Below, piece by piece: positions 28,613-38,301 of a DNA stretch of 64,000 nt (its first letter is position 1; each line of letters begins with the position of its first letter). The DNA comes from Psychrobacter sp. BI730 (GTDB lineage: Bacteria > Pseudomonadota > Gammaproteobacteria > Pseudomonadales > Moraxellaceae): the NCBI RefSeq assembly GCF_013414195.1, contig NZ_JAATTV010000012.1, positions 48,227-112,226 of the forward strand, given 5' to 3'. The notes under the pieces were generated by a model, which saw only the letters and a list, made by a program, of their open reading frames with translations, made no database searches and had not been told where the DNA came from. A program made the translations under genes and the position numbers.

Positions 28613-30583
28613 TTAGAATGCACCATTAAGTCCAATAAATAGGCTGGTTGAGTCATCATCATTACCTTGTGAATGTGTGACACCAGCATTGGCGTTCAAT
28701 AGACCAAAGCTTCTAGATAGGCCAAGTGTCATGGCAACGTTATCATCATCAGTTTCAACCATAGGCGTCTCAAAGCTGATATTTGGTAGAGTATTCAAAC
28801 GTGCGGTTACTGCTTCACGATTATCACTCAGCTGTTTTTGGTAATGAATGTCACCAAATAAGTTGAGGTTGTTCATCAAGCTATGATTAGCCTTAAGACC
28901 AAGCTTGCCATATGTCGTAGAGTATTTCTGCTCATCGAACTGCATAGCAATGCCAGACATCTCTTTTTCTTTGAGTCCGTCAATTTTTACGCGGCTCGCT
29001 GTTGCACCGATATAAGGCGTAACGGCAATATTGCTCACTTGCATTGGGTAGCCTGCCTGCAAGTTGGCATAAAAGCGCTTGCCATCAGCATTTGACTTAA
29101 ACTGTTGTTGGTTACTGCCTAGTGTCACAGCACGTGTGACATCGACATCCATGTTGCCAAATCCTGCAGCACCATTGATCTGTAAACCGCCAAACTTGTT
29201 GCTATGATAGACACCAAAACCAACTTCTCCCAGATCAATATCACTCAAACCTGTGCCAACGTCTGAGTTTTCAAAGTCTTTTTGAGTGATATTGCCGTAT
29301 AAGCCTGTCACGGCGTTGGCTGAGTTAGGATGAGCAAAATCTACGCCAAGCAATACTTGAGTATTATTATCACCATCAAACCCTGCAATTTCTTGGTTAG
29401 CGACTTCACCGACGGCCCATAGTGTGCGGGCAGGTTGTTGCTCACTGCTTTGGATTTGGTTGACGTGTGACTGTAAGCGCTCATTGGTTGCAAGTCCGGT
29501 TGTCGTTGCAATATGAGGCAGTACACCGATTAAGCTAGGCGCAGTGACAACAGCATTTGCATAGTCAGCAATCATTTGATGTGCTTGACCAGTCGGGTGA
29601 ATGCCATCAGCGAAGAAGTAGGTTTCGCTGGCATTTGCTTCTACAAGAGTATCAGGTCCACAAGTTAGAGAGCTATTGTTGTCACCGCAAGCTTCATCGG
29701 TGACATTAGTGAAACCATACTGAGCAGGCGACGCAATGATCTCCTGAGTTAAGCTAAACATATCTAGCGGTATGATATTAGCCCCAGTACCCGCCACGCC
29801 GCTGAGCATAAATTGATTGTATAGACTAGTAGCACCAGTGCTTTGCGCTTGAATAGTTTGATTTGGAATGTTAGCAATAACATCAGCACTTTCACCATCT
29901 TCAATAGCTTTTTTGACAGCTGCATCGGCAGCTGCCTGTGCTGCGATAATTCTTGGAGTTAAACCAATATCAGGAATATTGGGTACTAAAATATATTTGG
30001 CGCCTTTATCTTTTAGTGCATTAATCGTTTTGGTTTGGCTAGCTACTGCTCCAAGTATGGTAGCTTGGGCATTGTTAGTAGGGTCCGCTGCTGCAAGCAA
30101 GTCGTTTGCCCCTGCCCATACCACATATAATCCATTAGAATCTACTATGTTATTGGCGAGATAACTATTTACTTGACTGTTGGTAGATGCAACGTCAACA
30201 GTGATTGCACTAGTTGAACTAGTAGGAAAAACTTGTACTGTGTTATCGCCTGCTCTTGCACCACCAATAGCATAGTTATTGCTATTTTGAGGACTACCTA
30301 AAGTATTAGCAACGGCAGTGGTACCCAGTTGTTTAGCGAATGATGTTGCCCATGTATTATCAGGATTGGTAGTGAACTGACCTGACTCTGCAAGTCCATA
30401 AATATCTTGAGTTATGGGACTAAAATATCCACCATCGGTCAGGCTATCACCGAAAAAGGTGACACTGTCATAAGCATTTGCGTGAGAAATACCAGCGATA
30501 GATAGGCTGATAGCAAGCATGCTTTTAGTAAAATTTTTGAGAGTGGTATGGCTAATTTTAGAACGTGAAGTATTACGAGGCAT
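28613..30583 (-). CDS. GDSL autotransporter esterase/lipase (EstA-like)
   Basis: The 656-residue protein has a signal peptide ending ISHANA (about residue 36), a GDSL hydrolase passenger with Ser 47 in FFGDSLTDGG, block III GAND and the catalytic Asp/His in DGIHPTGQAH, and a C-terminal autotransporter beta-barrel of about 270 residues ending in Phe. It would be anchored in the outer membrane with the esterase outside, like EstA of Pseudomonas. AGGAAG lies 5 nt before ATG 30583, which decides the start over a longer frame. Confidence 0.93.
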   Translation of the reverse strand: MPRNTSRSKISHTTLKNFTKSMLAISLSIAGISHANAYDSVTFFGDSLTDGGYFSPITQDIYGLAESGQFTTNPDNTWATSFAKQLGTTAVANTLGSPQNSNNYAIGGARAGDNTVQVFPTSSTSAITVDVASTNSQVNSYLANNIVDSNGLYVVWAGANDLLAAADPTNNAQATILGAVASQTKTINALKDKGAKYILVPNIPDIGLTPRIIAAQAAADAAVKKAIEDGESADVIANIPNQTIQAQSTGATSLYNQFMLSGVAGTGANIIPLDMFSLTQEIIASPAQYGFTNVTDEACGDNNSSLTCGPDTLVEANASETYFFADGIHPTGQAHQMIADYANAVVTAPSLIGVLPHIATTTGLATNERLQSHVNQIQSSEQQPARTLWAVGEVANQEIAGFDGDNNTQVLLGVDFAHPNSANAVTGLYGNITQKDFENSDVGTGLSDIDLGEVGFGVYHSNKFGGLQINGAAGFGNMDVDVTRAVTLGSNQQQFKSNADGKRFYANLQAGYPMQVSNIAVTPYIGATASRVKIDGLKEKEMSGIAMQFDEQKYSTTYGKLGLKANHSLMNNLNLFGDIHYQKQLSDNREAVTARLNTLPNISFETPMVETDDDNVAMTLGLSRSFGLLNANAGVTHSQGNDDDSTSLFIGLNGAF

Positions 30584-30998
30584 AGCGACTTCCTTGTCAT
30601 CAATGTAATAGTTTGTCAACCGAGTGTAACCACTTTTTAGAAAGCTAGCAATCGTTTTGATTGCAAAACTGCAAGAATATCTCCTTATTTAAATAAGTTT
30701 TTAGAGCATAAAAAAGGGGTGTTCAAGTATTGAAAAATCATACTGTCTCGCTCACATAATATTTTGTTTCCTTCTATGTAATTATGCTGTAAGCACCTGA
30801 TTTTTATTCAGTTATTTTTATTGAAAAGTATAAGGCTTATCTATCGATATTGCTTGTTTAACCTAAGCAACTGCCCAATCATAAATAGTATCAAAGCAGC
30901 ACTCCACAATAAGATAATTAGGTCGGATGAGCATATAGATGTCTACTGCCAGCAATAGCAAAGTATAGCTAGCAGTATCAATACTATAGAAACTGAAA
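30584..30998. other. Gene-free region between two leftward genes
   Basis: About 415 bp, AT-rich, no coding frame. A perfect small hairpin GCAATC-GTTTT-GATTGC sits at 30648-30664 in the esterase leader. Nothing else is recognised. Confidence 0.55.
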
Positions 30999-32252
30999 TT
31001 AAGCTTGTTTTTGTGGACGCAATAATAAGGCCAGTCCAAGTGCTACAAAAGCGGCGATACCAGATATCATATAACTGATACTAAAATCCCCAGTGATTTC
31101 TGCAAGATAGCCTGCTGCCACTGGCCCGAGAGCCTGTCCACCTGAAAAGGCAAAAGTCAGTGCTGCAAGTGCACTCGCTGCTGCCGCAGGCCCGAAATAA
31201 TCGCCTGCAGAAGCAGCCATAATGACAGGCACACTCCAAACCACTAAGCCAAACAGAATAATGGACGAATACAGTCCGAAATCCCAGTCAGTAAGTCCGA
31301 CCAACAGATAAGCGATGGCAAGGAAGAAAAAAGCCAACGCCAGACCAAGGCATCTACCAATGTGGTCAGAAATCCAGCCAAACAACATGCCTGAGAACAT
31401 GCTAAGCAGTCCAATCCATGCCCAAACACCACCAGCAGTCGCTTCACTTAGTTGATACAAGCCAACCATACTGGTCACGATGAAGGTAACGTAAACCATA
31501 TAAGTAGCACCATAAATAGCAAAGATGACACCTAAATGTACGAGCAGCTTAATATTGCTACGTTCTAGCTTTTTCTTATTTTTAATAGGTAAGGTGGGTG
31601 CGCGCCCAAAAGGATTTTGACTGACATCGTCTGGATGGTTACGAATCAAAGTAAAGGTAAGCCAAGCTACCGCAATATTAATCACGGCAAAAATCAGCCA
31701 ACCTGTTTGCCAAGACAGTAGAGTGGAGATGGGTAAAAGTTTGGGTACGACGAAGCCTGATAAAATGATACCAAAGCCGGGTCCCGCCATGACTAATCCT
31801 AAAGCGAGCCCGCGGTGTGAAGGAAAAAACCAATGCGACATGACGCTCATCATTGGTAAGACCACGCCGCCGCTACCGATACCTGTCAATACATAGAGTG
31901 CGCAAAGTATTGGAAAACTGGTGGTAAAAGCCATACCGAGCATAGAGACTGCAATAAGGAGTAGACTAGCTGTCGCAGTCGTTCGTGTACCCAACCGAGG
32001 TAGAATAAAAGGGCTTAGAAGCACCGCAACCAGATATCCTATCAGGTTGGTAAATCCCAAGATTCCGCTTTGGGTGTAATTTAATCCTAGAGAAGATGAC
32101 ATGGATGGCAGTAACATGCCAAATGCGAATCGTCCTAACCCAAGTCCGCAGAACATTACTATAGAACCTGTCGCAGCAACGATCCAAGCATAATGTAACC
32201 TGCCTAGCTTAAGAGGAGCGGTGTTGCTTTTTCGAAGTATTCTACCGGGCAT
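30999..32252 (-). CDS. MFS transporter, YbfB/YjiJ type
   Basis: The 417-residue protein has 12 hydrophobic segments. The first helix region GLGLGRFAFGMLLPSM and the loop SHWFFPSHRGLALGLVMAGPG are typical of the YbfB/YjiJ branch of the major facilitator superfamily. The substrate is unknown. Start at ATG 32252, 7 nt after GGAG. Confidence 0.85.
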   Translation of the reverse strand: MPGRILRKSNTAPLKLGRLHYAWIVAATGSIVMFCGLGLGRFAFGMLLPSMSSSLGLNYTQSGILGFTNLIGYLVAVLLSPFILPRLGTRTTATASLLLIAVSMLGMAFTTSFPILCALYVLTGIGSGGVVLPMMSVMSHWFFPSHRGLALGLVMAGPGFGIILSGFVVPKLLPISTLLSWQTGWLIFAVINIAVAWLTFTLIRNHPDDVSQNPFGRAPTLPIKNKKKLERSNIKLLVHLGVIFAIYGATYMVYVTFIVTSMVGLYQLSEATAGGVWAWIGLLSMFSGMLFGWISDHIGRCLGLALAFFFLAIAYLLVGLTDWDFGLYSSIILFGLVVWSVPVIMAASAGDYFGPAAAASALAALTFAFSGGQALGPVAAGYLAEITGDFSISYMISGIAAFVALGLALLLRPQKQA

Positions 32253-32620
32253 CACGAATCTCCAACAAGTTGAAAATTCGCAATATATATCATCACTAAA
32301 TTTAAATCGTAGGTAATGACTTCCTTGTTTTGAATAGTATCCATCTCACACTCATCCTTTTGTGCTTAATTCCTATCAGTCCTTTATTAAATATACTTAT
32401 AGCCTAAGCATACTTATGTCCAATAAAATTAGTATAACTGCACATGAACGTTCGTTCAATAAGTGTGTAAGAAATCCTTGAAATGTTTTATGAGCTACAT
32501 TGTTGTATTCACAAACAAGCAGAATGCCAGCCCATTTATATGGCTGGCATTCTGCTTATTATTTCTAACGGTTCCTTCCCGACTGCTATTTTTGGCTATC
32601 CTTTAATAGCGACTTATCAG
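32253..32620. other. Gap between the two MFS genes
   Basis: The stretch holds the promoter of the YbfB-type gene on the minus strand and the terminator of the SotB-like gene. No coding sequence is supported. Confidence 0.55.
32517..32557 (-). terminator. Terminator of the SotB-like gene
   Basis: A perfect 16-bp stem (32517-32532 with 32542-32557), core GAATGCCAGCC, with a 9-nt loop lies downstream of the minus-strand gene ending at 32621. On the minus strand it is followed by TGTTTGT. Confidence 0.85.
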
Positions 32621-33820
32621 CTAGCCAAGTCGCTTACTCAATTCAGGAAAACGCTTGATCATAAATAGCATTAAGAGTAATGCCACAACTGCGATAGCCG
32701 CACCTGTGTATCCTACGCTAGATAGTGAAAGATGCGTCACGGCATAACCACCGAATAGTGCACCCGTACCAATCCCCAAATTAATAATACCTGAGAACAT
32801 CGACATCAGCATGTCTTGCGCATTGGCATCGACCATGATGACTTTGGCCTGCATTGAGATAATCAGTAGCATGAGTGCCGCGCCCCACAGTAAGGCGATA
32901 AAGCTGAGCGCCCATACAGAGGTCACTGCTAGCAATAGCGCCAGCATAGACACGAGCATCAGTATGGTCGATATCAGCATCAATCTGGTATTGAACCGAT
33001 CGCCCCAACGACTAAAAATCACACTGCCTACAATTCCAGCTGCACCGAATAATAACAGTACAAAAGTAGCAGCGTTTTCACTGATATTACCGACTTGGCG
33101 CATGAATGGTTCTATATAAGAATAAGCCGTGTAGTGGGCTGTAAAGACCAATAAAATAAGCAGGTACAAACAGACTAATAGGGGGTTTTTAAGGAGTTCT
33201 GGAATCTTTCTAAAAGATCCTTCAAACATACTAGGTAACGTCGGTAAGAGTCTCGCTTGTAGAATAAATACAATTGAGGCAATGACGCCAATACCGCCAA
33301 AGGTAGCCCGCCAGCCAAACCATTGCCCAATTAAGCGTCCTAGCGGCACACCGAGTACCATTGCTAACGACGTACCCGTCGCCAGTACGCTAAGCGCCAT
33401 GGCTTTTTTGCCTTCAGGTGCGACACGTATCGCGATTGCGGCCGTGATGGACCAAAATATCGCATGCGATAACGCAATCCCAACTCGGCTAATGAGCAGC
33501 ACGTCAAAGCTCCATGCAAATACGGAAAGTACGTGACTGGCAATAAATACTACAAAAAGCCCCAAGAGCAAGCGTTTGCGCTCAAATCGACTGGTCAGTA
33601 GCATTAGTGGTAATGACATCGCTGCGACAATCCAAGCATAGAGTGTCAACATCCAGCCAGTTTCTGCCGTCGTAATAGAGAAGTCTTGGGCAATGTCGCT
33701 CAACAGCGCCACAGGGACAAATTCTGTGGTGTTCATAATAAAGGCACTAACGCCCATCAAAAATACTTGAAAATACTGAGTTCGGCGAGCGTTTGAGCTG
33801 GCCTCAAGGTTATGTGTCAT
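32621..33820 (-). CDS. MFS sugar/drug efflux transporter, SotB (YdeA)-like
   Basis: The 399-residue, 12-segment permease has the N-terminal NTTEFVPVALLSDIA helix and GTSLAMVLGVPLGRLIGQWFGWR of the SotB/AraJ/Bcr-type proton antiporters. These export arabinose, IPTG or drugs. ATG 33820 is used in preference to the upstream TTG. It is preceded by a 700-bp gene-free gap, so it is the start of its own unit. Confidence 0.85.
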   Translation of the reverse strand: MTHNLEASSNARRTQYFQVFLMGVSAFIMNTTEFVPVALLSDIAQDFSITTAETGWMLTLYAWIVAAMSLPLMLLTSRFERKRLLLGLFVVFIASHVLSVFAWSFDVLLISRVGIALSHAIFWSITAAIAIRVAPEGKKAMALSVLATGTSLAMVLGVPLGRLIGQWFGWRATFGGIGVIASIVFILQARLLPTLPSMFEGSFRKIPELLKNPLLVCLYLLILLVFTAHYTAYSYIEPFMRQVGNISENAATFVLLLFGAAGIVGSVIFSRWGDRFNTRLMLISTILMLVSMLALLLAVTSVWALSFIALLWGAALMLLIISMQAKVIMVDANAQDMLMSMFSGIINLGIGTGALFGGYAVTHLSLSSVGYTGAAIAVVALLLMLFMIKRFPELSKRLG

Positions 33821-34558
33821 AAAATCCAATACAGATGCGAATACTACGTGTGATAGGTCAAAGTGGGGTAGGCTTAATTAGAATACAAGGTTTGCGGGGC
33901 AAGATAGCAAGCCCACGTCAATCGTGAAAGGTGTTTTTTGATAAGGATTGTTAATTGGACGTTTATTGAGGATACTTGAGTAATATAAAACTATCGTTAA
34001 TCATACTTAATGCGTTGGGATACTTGCTAACGACTAAACTACAACTCATTTAAAGAGAGGCGACACCAGTTGTCGTAGAAGGTTTTAAAAGGCTTTATTT
34101 TTATGTGAGCTTATATTATAGTTATTAGGTCAGGCAAAATGGCATGAGATAAAAACCAGTTAACCCTCGGGGCGCAACGCTTCACTTTTTAACTAAGTTT
34201 TTGAAACGCTATTTTAGCGAAGTCTTTCTAGTAGTGTTATTTACGTTTAATCTTAAACTTCTACGCCTGTACAAACCTAAAAAACTATATTTATTAATAA
34301 ACAAAAAACCTAGCAGAAAAAAGCTCGTTAGCGTTGCAAAAATATGTGCGATGCAATAGCGAGAAACTGTGTCTAAAAAGCCTATCAGAATTAAAAGCTA
34401 CTACCTTACCAAGTCGAGTAATTTACTTAACTTTAGAGATAATGACGTCATTTAAACAATGGTGAATAGATTCGGCTGGCTTGAAATCAGCATTCAGAAT
34501 ATAACAACAACGAAAACTGCAGCTAAAGAACTAAAATCAAAATAATAAGGATATAAAT
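33821..34558. other. Large gene-free region
   Basis: About 740 bp without a supportable gene on either strand. A perfect 12-bp palindrome AATGACGTCATT stands at 34441-34452, about 107 bp before the next ATG, and could be an operator. No terminator, tRNA or repeat is recognised in the rest. Confidence 0.55.
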
Positions 34559-35473
34559 ATGATGAGATTAACGTATCAGTTTGAGCAAAAACGGTTAGAT
34601 AATATGCAATGGTCGGATGGCTCAAAGCTATCTGGTATAACGGCACTGGCAAATGATGAGAAAGGCCGAATACGAAAACAGCCATTGTTTTACCTCGAAA
34701 CGGTTTCTATAGACAGTTATGAAGATGATATTTATTTCGTGAACAATACTAATGAGATGCTCAGATGGGTAGCGCCATTTAAACCCTATCGAAACATAAT
34801 TGAAGCACGAGCAAAGTTGGGCGATAGCAGTGATGAAAACTTACGTAAAGTGACGCTCTATAGTGATGACATAAATAGCGTATATCAGGATGTACTGCCT
34901 AAGCAGGGCGTGCGGATTGGTAGCACTCATATCATGTACGACAGTGATGTGATGATGCAGTGGTTCGTACATGTGCCTTATAAAGGGCCAGATACTCATT
35001 ATGCGATCTGGCAATTTAATGTAGTGGAAAAGGGCGGGATTCGAGGAACTTATCCATTGCTATGGGATGATTTTAGTAAACCCTCGCACATGGTGAGTTG
35101 TGACTGTCTGTCTGAGCGGGCTGATATGCCGATAGAGGTCAATATTTATGAAGAGCGCTGTGCAATGCTAGACAGGCTTGTCGGTTCATTTGGGGTGTCC
35201 AATGCCATATTCATATTGGCAATCAATGATGTGCTTTATCGTTATGGCGTGGGTTGGAGCGCGCCCTATAGCGAGTCGGATATACAAGCGCAAGATATTG
35301 CGATGAAACTAATAGAACAAAAGCCAGAAAATGCGAAAGCGGTAAAAGCCGTTGTTCAAGCGGTTTATGATTTTTGGTTTAACGAAGGTTTTGCAAAAAA
35401 TATCTCAATGCGGGCTTGTGAGGAGCTTTTAAGCTTGTACCAAGCGCAGATTGCTAACCAAAAATCGGTTTAA
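34559..35473 (+). CDS. Uncharacterised soluble protein
   Basis: The 304-residue product has no signal peptide or membrane segment and its family is not recognised. It is rich in Asp and Tyr, with a C-terminal helical part (about 215-300). AAGGA lies 7 nt before the first of two ATGs. It is followed at 58 bp by a YqiA-like esterase on the same strand, so the two may be co-transcribed. Confidence 0.75.
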   Translation: MMRLTYQFEQKRLDNMQWSDGSKLSGITALANDEKGRIRKQPLFYLETVSIDSYEDDIYFVNNTNEMLRWVAPFKPYRNIIEARAKLGDSSDENLRKVTLYSDDINSVYQDVLPKQGVRIGSTHIMYDSDVMMQWFVHVPYKGPDTHYAIWQFNVVEKGGIRGTYPLLWDDFSKPSHMVSCDCLSERADMPIEVNIYEERCAMLDRLVGSFGVSNAIFILAINDVLYRYGVGWSAPYSESDIQAQDIAMKLIEQKPENAKAVKAVVQAVYDFWFNEGFAKNISMRACEELLSLYQAQIANQKSV

Positions 35474-35530
35474 TTTATAAGCCAAATTATCAAGAATAAA
35501 CCTAAATAATAATTAAAAAAGGAGAACCTT

Positions 35531-36115
35531 ATGATGTTTCCTATTGAAAACAATGATACGTTTTTACTGTTTTTTCATGGTCTTGATTCAAGCAATGAGA
35601 CCAGTAAATATACGTGTATCACGCGTAAGCCAAAATACTGTCAAACGGTCAATTACCGCGAGAGTTTTGTAGAAATATTTGAGATTTATGATGCATTGAT
35701 TCGCGAGAAAATCGCACAGTACCCGCGAGTGGTGTTGGCAGGGCATTCGCTTGGTGGTTGGTTTGCCAATCATTTTGCCCATAAATATAACTTGCGCGCG
35801 CTATTGATTGCGCCTTGTATCTATCCAAATGAGGTATTGGCTGACCGTATCCCAGTAGTGGCTGATATGAAGCTGTCTTTTCCCATGACCAATACCGAGA
35901 TGGTGCGGGTGATGGTAGAAGTCGATGATGAAAGTCTTGATGTGGCAGTCGCTAGACGAACCTTAGTTAATCTACCTGGCAGCTGGGAAGTCGACTACTT
36001 TGAAGGCGGTCACCACCGTATCGCCCGTAGTAATGATATCTGGTATCACTTAACTCATTTGTGTGAAGATCCCATCGTTTGGATGGATGAGGCAACGTAT
36101 CATGGTGAGGACTGA
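35531..36115 (+). CDS. YqiA/YcfP-type alpha/beta hydrolase (esterase)
   Basis: The 194-residue hydrolase has the oxyanion region FFHGLDSS, the nucleophile elbow GHSLGG (Ser about 74), acidic VEVDDESLD and the C-terminal His in EGGHHR. Length and motif order fit the UPF0227 family (YqiA, YcfP), cytoplasmic esterases of uncertain substrate. AAAAAGGAGAACCTT precedes the ATG, a strong ribosome-binding site. Confidence 0.85.
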   Translation: MMFPIENNDTFLLFFHGLDSSNETSKYTCITRKPKYCQTVNYRESFVEIFEIYDALIREKIAQYPRVVLAGHSLGGWFANHFAHKYNLRALLIAPCIYPNEVLADRIPVVADMKLSFPMTNTEMVRVMVEVDDESLDVAVARRTLVNLPGSWEVDYFEGGHHRIARSNDIWYHLTHLCEDPIVWMDEATYHGED

Positions 36116-36189
36116 TAGTAAGAATAGTCAAAAAAATTAGAGCGGCTGAAGGATAAATAAACCACTAAAAATAATCGATTGACATTAAA

Positions 36190-36200
36190 GACGATCGGTC
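36190..36200. promoter_or_regulatory. Putative AcuR operator 1 (upstream of acuR)
   Basis: GACGATCGGTC matches the core of two operators before acuI (GAC-GAYTG-GTC). It lies 13 bp before the acuR ATG, a position suited to autorepression. Confidence 0.65.
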
Positions 36201-36213
36201 ATAATATCTATGC

Positions 36214-36846
36214 ATGACAATGACTAAGCCAAAAGCCCGTCGAGGGCGTCCACCCAATATTGAACGAGAGTTTACGGATACCCGTGAAGCTCTCTTAAGA
36301 TCTGGGATGGAGATGCTGACTGAGCAAGGTTTTGCGACCACTGGTATCGATGCCATACTCAAACGTATCAATGTGCCTAAAGGTTCCTTCTACAATTACT
36401 TCAAGAACAAAGAAGCATTTGGACAGGAAGTGTTGCATCAATACGCGTTATATTTTGCTCGTAAACTAGATTATTGTCTTTTGAATGATCAAGTATCTCC
36501 TATGCAGCGTATTAGTGACTTTGTTGAGGATGCTAAGTCGGGAATGATCAAGCACGAGTTTCGACGCGGCTGCTTGGTAGGCAACTTAGGTCAAGAGATT
36601 GTCGTGTTGCCTGACAGTTTTCGTTGTGAGTTAGAAAACATACTGCTTGATTGGCAAAAGCGTTTAGCGGCTTGCTTGCGTCTTGCAATACAACAAGGAC
36701 AAATACCTCCTAATAGTGATTGTGATGAGCTTGCTGCTTACTTTTGGATTGGTTGGGAAGGTGCTGTTTTGCGTGCTAAGTTGACGCAAGACGTCAGTCC
36801 ATTGGATATTTTTTTCCGAGGTTTTATAGCAGGAATACAGAAGTAA
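36214..36846 (+). CDS. acuR: TetR-family repressor AcuR
   Basis: The 210-residue protein has an N-terminal TetR helix-turn-helix (TGIDAILKRINVPKGSFYNYFKNKEAF, about residues 45-72) preceded by an Arg-rich arm (KARRGRPP). The C-terminal domain (RRGCLVGNLGQE; WIGWEGAVLRAKL) resembles AcuR, which senses acrylate and controls acuI. The 80-bp gap to acuI contains two matching palindromes and a third precedes acuR, so it probably represses both genes. No clear ribosome-binding site precedes the ATG. Confidence 0.85.
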   Translation: MTMTKPKARRGRPPNIEREFTDTREALLRSGMEMLTEQGFATTGIDAILKRINVPKGSFYNYFKNKEAFGQEVLHQYALYFARKLDYCLLNDQVSPMQRISDFVEDAKSGMIKHEFRRGCLVGNLGQEIVVLPDSFRCELENILLDWQKRLAACLRLAIQQGQIPPNSDCDELAAYFWIGWEGAVLRAKLTQDVSPLDIFFRGFIAGIQK

Positions 36847-36861
36847 TTTTTTATCTATATT

Positions 36862-36880
36862 TTTAGACGACTGGTCTAAA
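36862..36880. promoter_or_regulatory. Putative AcuR operator 2 (acuR-acuI gap)
   Basis: TTTAGAC-GACTG-GTCTAAA is an inverted repeat with 7-bp perfect arms and a 5-bp centre. Confidence 0.75.
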
Positions 36881-36898
36881 TTATTTTTTACTCATTTA

Positions 36899-36913
36899 TA
36901 GACGATTGGTCTA
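36899..36913. promoter_or_regulatory. Putative AcuR operator 3 (just before acuI)
   Basis: TAGAC-GATTG-GTCTA repeats the same inverted motif 37 bp after operator 2. It ends 13 bp before the acuI ATG and touches its ribosome-binding site, so bound repressor would block acuI expression. Confidence 0.75.
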
Positions 36914-36926
36914 AATAGGAGCTGCT

Positions 36927-37910
36927 ATGTTTAAAGCAATATTTATTGAAAAAAATGACGATGTTTATCAGTCTAGTCTGACTGAGATACAGGACACGCA
37001 ATTGCCTGAGGGTGATGTCACGGTTCGTGTGGCATTTAGTACGCTCAATTACAAGGACGGATTAGCCATTACTGGCCGTAGTCCTGTGGTACGTCAATTT
37101 CCAATGGTTCCAGGTATAGATTTAGCGGGTACTGTCGAAACAAGCAGTCATCCTCGCTACAAAGTTGGCGACAAGGTGTTGTTAAATGGTTGGAGTGTGG
37201 GTGAAAAGTATTGGGGCGGTCTATCACAAAAAGCACGATTAAACGGTGACTGGCTCATCCCGCTCCCTGAGTCGATGACTGAACGTCAAGCAATGGCGAT
37301 AGGTACAGCAGGATATACCGCAATGCTTTGTATAATCGCATTAGAGCGTCATGGACTCACACCAGAGAGTGGCGAAGTATTGGTGACGGGTGCTAATGGC
37401 GGCGTTGGCAGTTTTGCTATCGCACTTCTAGCAAACCAAGGTTACTCTGTCACAGCCTCTACGGGACGTCTAGAAGAAGCGGAATACCTAAAGAGCCTTG
37501 GTGCAACGACGCTCATTGACCGAGCAGAGTTGAATAGTCCGGGACGTGCGCTTGGAAAAGAGAAATGGGCCGCAGCAATTGATTCTGTTGGTAGTCATAC
37601 GCTGGCCAACGTTTGTGCCAGTACCTGTGAAGATGGTTTAGTCGCTACTTGTGGACTGGCTCAAGGCATGGATTTCCCTGCTACTGTTGCGCCGTTTATT
37701 TTACGCGGTGTTAGTTTACTTGGTATCAATAGTGTGACACGACCTTATGATGAGCGTGTAGAAGCATGGCAGCGTTTGAGCACAAGCTTGGATATGACGC
37801 AATTGGATGCGATCACCAGAGAGATTGGTCTAAGCGAAGTCATTCCGACAGCAAGCGAGTTATTGGATGGCAAGGTTCGTGGTCGAATAGTTGTTGATGT
37901 CAATCGTTAG
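36927..37910 (+). CDS. acuI: Acrylyl-CoA reductase AcuI (YhdH)
   Basis: The 327-residue NADPH-dependent medium-chain reductase has FSTLNYKDGLAITGRSPVVR, PGIDLAGTV, the cofactor motif GANGGVGSFAIALLA and C-terminal GRIVVDVN, all characteristic of YhdH/AcuI. The enzyme reduces toxic acryloyl-CoA to propionyl-CoA, in DMSP, 3-hydroxypropionate or acrylate metabolism. AGGAG precedes the ATG. No DMSP lyase gene is seen in this window. Confidence 0.93.
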   Translation: MFKAIFIEKNDDVYQSSLTEIQDTQLPEGDVTVRVAFSTLNYKDGLAITGRSPVVRQFPMVPGIDLAGTVETSSHPRYKVGDKVLLNGWSVGEKYWGGLSQKARLNGDWLIPLPESMTERQAMAIGTAGYTAMLCIIALERHGLTPESGEVLVTGANGGVGSFAIALLANQGYSVTASTGRLEEAEYLKSLGATTLIDRAELNSPGRALGKEKWAAAIDSVGSHTLANVCASTCEDGLVATCGLAQGMDFPATVAPFILRGVSLLGINSVTRPYDERVEAWQRLSTSLDMTQLDAITREIGLSEVIPTASELLDGKVRGRIVVDVNR

Positions 37911-38301
37911 GCTATCGAGTATAATTTTTAATACTTCAACCTTAAAGTTTCGATGTTGAGCTTCTTTTTAATACATGAACAAATGATGCATCGAAATGTC
38001 TAAGATTGAATGCGCAAAGTGAAAAAGAATTATTCACAAACGGTCACAAATATCGGTATTTATTTTTTGTCATCTGATGTGCTATCATCGTTGAACGCAC
38101 TATCGTGGGTTTAACAGTTTTGTTATCACCGACCATGACAATAGTCTCATGGCGGCGTGACAAACCTTGCAACTTCCAGCACGATATAAAACAACTCTGG
38201 TAAAGCGCATGAGCCTGTACTCCGACAACCTCATTTGTGCCTGATTTTTTGCCTATTTGGGCGTATATCATACTTTTTCGTCGGAGTAACAGGAGTTTAA
38301 G
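37911..38301. other. Gene-free leader region
   Basis: About 390 bp. It contains a perfect 9-bp inverted repeat (TACTCCGAC at 38218-38226, GTCGGAGTA at 38280-38288) with a 53-nt spacer, whose right arm overlaps the region just before the next gene's ribosome-binding site. Confidence 0.55.

Noticed and set aside
33830..34440. Hidden small protein genes in the long gap
   Set aside because: No frame over about 40 codons with a plausible ribosome-binding site was found by eye.
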